Below, piece by piece: positions 60,231-64,000 of a DNA stretch of 64,000 nt; position 1 is the stretch's first letter, and each line of letters begins with the position of its first letter. A program made the position numbers and the translations under genes. A model generated the notes under the pieces. That model saw only the letters and a list, made by a program, of their open reading frames with translations, ran no database searches and was not told where the DNA came from. The stretch comes from Osedax fenrisi (Eukaryota; Annelida; Polychaeta; Sabellida; Siboglinidae): positions 22,430,343 through 22,494,342 of the forward strand of contig OZ025242.1 of the NCBI GenBank assembly GCA_964019155.1. Direction: 5' to 3'.

Positions 60231-62146
60231 CAAATCTATTACAAATAAGTTGCATACAAAATAAATGAATGTTTTTAAATCATTAGGTTAATTCATAATA
60301 TTATATTATATATTCATATTAATTTATAAGCGTTAAAGTGCGTTCATCATATATGAAGATTAAAGAACGTTTACTTGCACACGTTCTAGGTCAACAGGAA
60401 TATAAATAATGGGTTACAAAAGGTGCGCTATTTCCACCAAATAATGAACGTTTAAATTGTACTGCACTATACTATAGTATACTATATTATACTATACTAT
60501 AATCTTGATAATAAGTGTATCAGTAGCGATATTATAGTCTACTATAGTATAATATAGTATACTATAGTATACTATAGTATAATATAGTATACTATAGTAT
60601 ACTATAGTATATAATAGTACGAATAAGCCTAGTAACGAGGTATACGACATTACTGACGACTTACCAACACGTCTCCTTCGATGCTAATCTGTGTGATAGC
60701 GTTGCAAAGAACCGGAACGCATGTCATTCCCTGACCGTTCGTCACTTCCGACACGCTGGTAACGTAGCTCCCCAGGCGAAATGATAACCCGTGTACCCTC
60801 ACTAATGATAACGGAGTGAGGAACGGCGTATCGTACGTGACCTTGACCTGAATATCGGGTCATGCGTCATTCAATGATTCATCAGAGTATAACGACTAAC
60901 CACCGAACCCATTCTAAATATTCAAATTTCTACATCGTAAATACATATACATGTAATCTTTCTAGGCTATTCTTTTATGTGACTAGTGCCCGAACACAAA
61001 TATGTAATGTAATGCTAAGATACTTAAATATAACAGCTATAGGTTTATGTTCTCTATTCGAATATAACTACATTTAATTATCGCGAAATTAATTCATATT
61101 TATAGATAACTAAATAGCTAATGTTTTACGATATATCTTGATCTATCGATATATAATTTGTATAAAATCATAAGTAATATGAATGTTAACCGATAACTAA
61201 GTTACCCTATTTACGCGGGTGTTGTTATGTGCTAACACTTTACAACCCTGACTATATTACCGTTAAGTATTATTGTTACGATATCAAGAAATAGTGCGCA
61301 TCTCTCTTGTTGGCATTATTTATGTACAAAAGTATACTTTGATATACGTATCACTGGATTATATTTAAAATTGATTCGGTATTTTAAAAGATATTCAATT
61401 ACGTACGAATACAACTAATTATATTACAATGACCACTATTATATCGTATTCGAATTGTTATTCTGATACTTGTCAAACATACACAGACTACATTGTCTTT
61501 ATGTGAACAATACACTTCATGTATGATACCGTTAACGGGGTCAAATTATATTTCAAAGATGATAGAGTAATTATAATATAATCGCATTAATAAAAATAAA
61601 ATATACCTATCTTAGATACGTATAAATAAATTCAATTTACTAGTTTTCAAATATATATATATAAATATAATATCTATGATATAAGGATATAAATGATATA
61701 CGTGATTTCGAATACACATTAATACACATATATATTGTAATACTAACAGCCACCATACAATTACGTGGATGATAAGGAAGTACACTAGACGGCCAACCAG
61801 CTGGAATTACAATTTCTCCTATTTTGAAATCAATATATTTATATATAATTTTAATTTGGATAAACGAATATTAATCTTAAATATATAATTAACATTACAT
61901 TTATATACCAACTACTAATATCTATAGATACGTACTATAATAAGTGCACTATAGTACGTATACGTATACTATAGTATTACATGATATCATCATTCGATTG
62001 CTCTATCATATATGATGATACACACACATTATTCACGTATTATAAAATATAGATTACATTATTAGAACATGAAAATGAACCGTTGATGATGTTGATATCT
62101 CTCTTTGTTCTGTTATGTGAGTCACCACCGCTTTCGGCTGATGATT
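53736..62146 (-). CDS. Unrecognised multi-exon gene (six exons)
   Basis: Six candidate − strand exons with GT..AG borders and mutually compatible phases, read right to left. 62081-62146: SAESGGDSHNRTKRDINIIN, weak donor. 61748-61818: EIVIPAGWPSSVLPYHPRNC. 60665-60847: VKVTYDTPFLTPLSLVRVHG ... GQGMTCVPVLCNAITQISIE, donor GTAAGT. 59860-59997: TLPAGYKFINGKRYISVIAS ... PVYRNLGDCLNSAHYFQ. 58317-58457: LGIPASAGSIGPKIGNF ... LPSDKPFTMCAVSVRLY, pyrimidine-rich acceptor. 53736-53926: TTNRKRGVTAISRDSRNNVY ... NLACSLVRCPENGGY, donor GTAAGT, phase 2. About 263 residues in all. The codons are GC-richer than the flanks. The Cys residues, an NRT sequon and dibasic KR sites would suit a secreted or extracellular protein, but I do not recognise the family. 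No start or stop is visible. The third, fourth and last exons are the firmest; the first is tentative. Confidence 0.6.
53927..55152. other. Intron of the − strand gene, AT-rich
   Basis: Apart from a short less AT-rich stretch (53927-54020), in which an alternative in-frame ATG at 53965 could make the 53.8-kb exon a first exon, this is AT-rich sequence with no feature recognised. Confidence 0.5.
55153..55640 (+). pseudogene. LINE 5' fragment: start of endonuclease domain
   Basis: Starts at an ATG with an Asn-rich leader, then NFSIIHFNAHSSQKLQ, a frameshift at about 55385, and NVIVISETWLNVYNKDLYCI with RGGGISLFISKKLKY. These are the first motifs of an APE endonuclease (HFNA and SETW carry the Asn and Glu). 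Everything after INELIIAI is missing. It resembles the fragment at 63184-63716 and may be the same family. Confidence 0.85.
55800..56015. repeat. Purine-rich GGATCG repeat cluster
   Basis: A + strand G/A-rich tract of degenerate GGATCG(G/A) hexamers with a longer unit (AATAAATAGAGGATCGGGAT) repeated at about 55926 and 55969. The − strand frame (RSRSSIYSLVRSF) is a by-product. The strand asymmetry is strong over about 200 bp. Confidence 0.8.
56186..57680. mobile_element. CATCGATATAAAG-family fragment split by an insertion
   Basis: 56213-56289 matches the left-middle part of the 36.7-kb element (ATCGATAAATTA, TTTTGATTGGATATTA, ATATTAAA). 57486-57680 matches its continuation (TTAAAACAGT, GTCGAATTAGATAGAAGTGA, GAGGAATGTTGATAT, TACATTAAAATTT). 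Between them lies 1,196 bp of foreign sequence. Both TIRs are lost or unrecognisable, so this is an old copy. Confidence 0.75.
56290..57485. mobile_element. Candidate 1.2-kb element nested in the older copy
   Basis: The insert begins GGGGAGGCGCGCGTTCATCT and ends TTTAAATCCACCC, and is flanked by TTAAA on both sides (56285-56289 and 57486-57490), the pre-insertion target being one TTAAA as in 36713-37199. The two ends are only loosely inverted (GGGGAGG / GGGTGG), each with a doubled ATCTAAA/ATTTAAA motif. The interior is AT-rich without an ORF. Superfamily unknown. Confidence 0.65.
57681..58316. other. Intronic AT-rich sequence
   Basis: AT-rich sequence within the intron of the − strand gene model. 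No repeat or coding sequence recognised. Confidence 0.5.
58902..59492. mobile_element. TA-flanked MITE, 591 bp (GGGGAGGGAAGGG ends)
   Basis: TIRs are GGGGAGGGAAGGGGGTAGTG (left) and GGGGAGGGAAGGGAGTAGTG (right, reverse complement), both continuing G(T/C)CGA. TA flanks both sides (58900-58901 and 59493-59494). Sub-terminal AGTAGTGGCCGC and GTAGTTGCCG copies are present. No ORF. It is inside an intron of the − strand gene model. G-rich ends and TA TSD match the pogo-type group here. Confidence 0.92.
59628..59810. repeat. Cluster of GCGAATATTCG motifs
   Basis: Repeated CGAATATTCGC and ATTCGCG words on both strands over about 180 bp, just downstream (− strand sense) of the exon at 59860-59997. 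Partly palindromic; possibly a small foldback repeat. No further identification. Confidence 0.5.
59998..60060. repeat. (TG)n-rich tract at a splice acceptor
   Basis: TGTG/GGTG repeats on the + strand. On the − strand this forms the CACACACAG acceptor of the exon at 59860-59997, an unusual purine-interrupted acceptor. Confidence 0.8.
60199..60230. repeat. (TA)n microsatellite
   Basis: About 15 uninterrupted AT units in an intron of the − strand gene model. Confidence 0.95.
60455..60620. repeat. Self-complementary ACTATAGTAT tandem repeat
   Basis: Two blocks (60465-60503 and 60535-60618) of 10-bp units ACTATAGTAT/ACTATACTAT, separated by AATCTTGATAATAAGTGTAT. Every unit is palindromic, so the tract can fold on either strand. 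Related words occur near 56840-56880 and 61945-61975. Confidence 0.9.
60848..61747. other. Intron of the − strand gene, nothing recognised
   Basis: Less AT-rich than average (for example 61200-61330) but with no open frame or known repeat that I can support. Confidence 0.5.
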
Positions 62147-62399
62147 CTGTTAGAAGTGCCGCAAATAAACGTTAGAAATATTCGATTTTAAACCAATTTA
62201 TATTATAGCACCAATTCCGATATATTATAATAATACATTATATTTATTAAAATAATATTACAGAATCGTATATTTAAAATATGAATATTAGCACACATAA
62301 ACATATATATCTATATATATATATATATATATATAGATATATAATTTTGAATTAATTAAAAATTGTCAGTATTATAATAGTTTTAATTTGTATTATACC

Positions 62400-63192
62400 A
62401 TTGTATTTATATTTTATTTAATATATTTGTTTTTTTTCCTCTTGTTTCTTTTAGTTTCTTTTATATTTAAATATTGGCTATCTCCTATTTAGTTCCTCTG
62501 TGTTTTATTTTATTTTATTTAATACTTGATGTATTTCTTAGATTTTATTCAAAAACACAGGGTGATTATAGGCGTAGTTAGATAATAAAAAACAACAACA
62601 AAAAATAAATAGAAAACGAATTATATAAATAGAACGAATTACAATGATTTATAATGGACGTTTTACGTTTAAACAATGAAAGTGATGTTATACAACGAAT
62701 ATCATATGGCAATGGATTCCAGATTTTCAGAGCAATAACCAAGAAAGCTAATTCAGAGTAGGCCAAAGATGTAGAGCGTTGCACCAACTTCATGACGTGG
62801 CACTTCCGACTAGAGTTGTTAGAACTCTGGGTAATAATAGATTGAGCTAGATATTCAGGGAATCCACGGTGTATATCCTTATGCGTAATACACAATAGCC
62901 TAACAAATATATGCATACAAATATAACTAAAATTAAGCCAACCTAATGATCTCATTAAAGCAAATATAGAAACTATTGAGGTAAAGTTTAGTTTATATAA
63001 TACACGTATAGCATGACGTTGAATACGCTCAAGTTTATACATACGATTAACAGGTAAATTAAATAATAATGAGCAGCAATATATAAGTCTACTGAATACT
63101 AGCGAGTGAATTAAACATTTAGTCATGGCAAAGGTAAGCTTATAAATAGATTTTCTAATATTATATAGAAAATAGATGGCAGTGTGAATCAT
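62400..63192 (-). pseudogene. LINE ORF2 C-terminal fragment with 3' UTR
   Basis: The open frame 62578-63192 (204 residues) carries the end of an ORF2: KCLIHSLVFSRLIYCCSLLF, ERIQRHAIRVLYKLN, LMRSLGWLNFSYICMHIFVR, LLCITHKDIHRGFPEYL, SSRKCHVMKLV and ALKIWNPLPYDIR. It is the same family as 32040-32387. The RT core is absent upstream. The 3' UTR runs to about 62515, where there is an (AAATA)n-like tail. Its broken 5' side abuts the + strand LINE fragment that starts at 63184. Confidence 0.87.
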
Positions 63193-64000
63193 GTTATTAA
63201 TATGTGTAGTGTTACATTACTAGAAAATAACACTTTTACTTATTCTAATTCTAAACAACATTTTATTCATGACTATTATAATAATAACGATTCTGATGTC
63301 AATGTCACATTTGATTGCTTTTACTACGATGACATAAATATAAATTCATGTAAATATATTCACAATAGTTTTTCTATAATACATATTAATTCTATAAGCT
63401 TAGTACGTATTCGTATTATAATCATGATCAAATTAATCTATTTTTAATTAGTATTATATATAAATTGTCCATAATTATAATTACTGAAACATGGTTAAAA
63501 TATTCCAATAAGAATATTTATAATTTTGATAATTACTATCAAAGCAATACTATACGATCTGTAGGTATGGGAGTCGCTATAGAGTCGCTATATATATTAA
63601 ATAGTTTATCATATACAATTATTAATGACTTAAATATATCAATATCAAATGTTATTGAAGTAACAACTATTTCGTTGACATTTAATAATATCAACTATAT
63701 TATAAGTGGAATATAACTCCTACTGCAGATATAAAACAATTTTCAGATTTCGTTCTAAAATTATTGTAAAGTTGCCAAGTAATTATAAAAAAATACTCCT
63801 TTGTTTCATTAATAAATATACAACTTTGAATGAAAATCAATTTGGGTTCATACACATTTATTCAACAGAAGATGCATTACCTTACTTATCAGTATGTGAT
63901 GAATTTGAAAATACTAATAATTGTGCATTTTTATCAATTGATCTAAAAAAGTCCTTTGTCACTTTAGATCATAATATATTGATAAACAAATTAGATAATA
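63184..64000 (+). pseudogene. LINE 5' fragment, internally deleted, runs off window
   Basis: An Asn-rich leader with FSIIHINSISL, a frameshift at about 63440, then SIIIITETWLKYSN (endonuclease Glu box) and FNNINYIISG. At 63765-64000 the sequence jumps to the RT domain (KILLCFINKYTTLNENQFGF, CAFLSIDLKKSFVTLDHNIL), so the rest of the endonuclease and the linker are deleted. Stops and frame changes make it non-functional. It continues beyond 64000. Confidence 0.87.

Overview
This is an AT-rich animal (invertebrate) nuclear window, not bacterial or viral. Evidence: spliced genes with GT..AG introns, many (TA)n microsatellites, APE-type LINE retrotransposons, two tRNA-headed SINE copies, a pogo-like DDE transposon with its own small intron, and several cut-and-paste elements with recognisable target-site duplications (TSDs). 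I cannot name the species. Most of the window is repeat; only two host genes can be supported, and both run past what is visible.

Layout. 1-15 kb: AT-rich sequence, a 480-bp terminal-inverted-repeat (TIR) element, then a 13-kb satellite of an 11-bp unit that starts at the last base of that element. 15-21 kb: a TTAA-flanked MITE, a 27-bp and a 16-bp tandem array with a hAT-type MITE between them, and a 2.85-kb array of a ~22-bp unit. 21.4-25.3 kb: a TIR element, then six + strand exons encoding the C-terminal part of a DUF4139-domain protein (F37C4.5-like). 25.8-34.6 kb: SINE, a TA-flanked MITE lying next to a duplicate of its empty site, a decayed pogo-like transposon, two LINE fragments, and an inverted second SINE. 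34.6-40 kb: repeats, a second copy of the 480-bp element with a perfect 8-bp TSD, and nested foldback palindromes. 40-44 kb: a LINE with both ORFs open (gag-like ORF1; endonuclease/reverse transcriptase ORF2). 44-53 kb: an inverted-repeat element, a 35-bp element made only of two TIRs inside an 8-bp TSD, a 90-bp tandem array, two defective LINE copies and other repeats. 53.7-62.1 kb: six − strand exons with matching intron phases that form a second, unrecognised gene; its introns hold MITEs and LINE debris. 62.5-64 kb: two LINE fragments meeting head to head at the right edge.

The points most worth following are: the family ending in CATCGATATAAAG, with copies at 1.4, 36.7, 46.06 and 56.2-57.7 kb, including the TIR-only 35-bp copy and the junction with the satellite; the layered higher-order structure and quadruplex-prone strand of the 13-kb satellite; the side-by-side filled and empty MITE sites at 27.3-27.9 kb; and the unassigned split gene at 53.7-62.1 kb.
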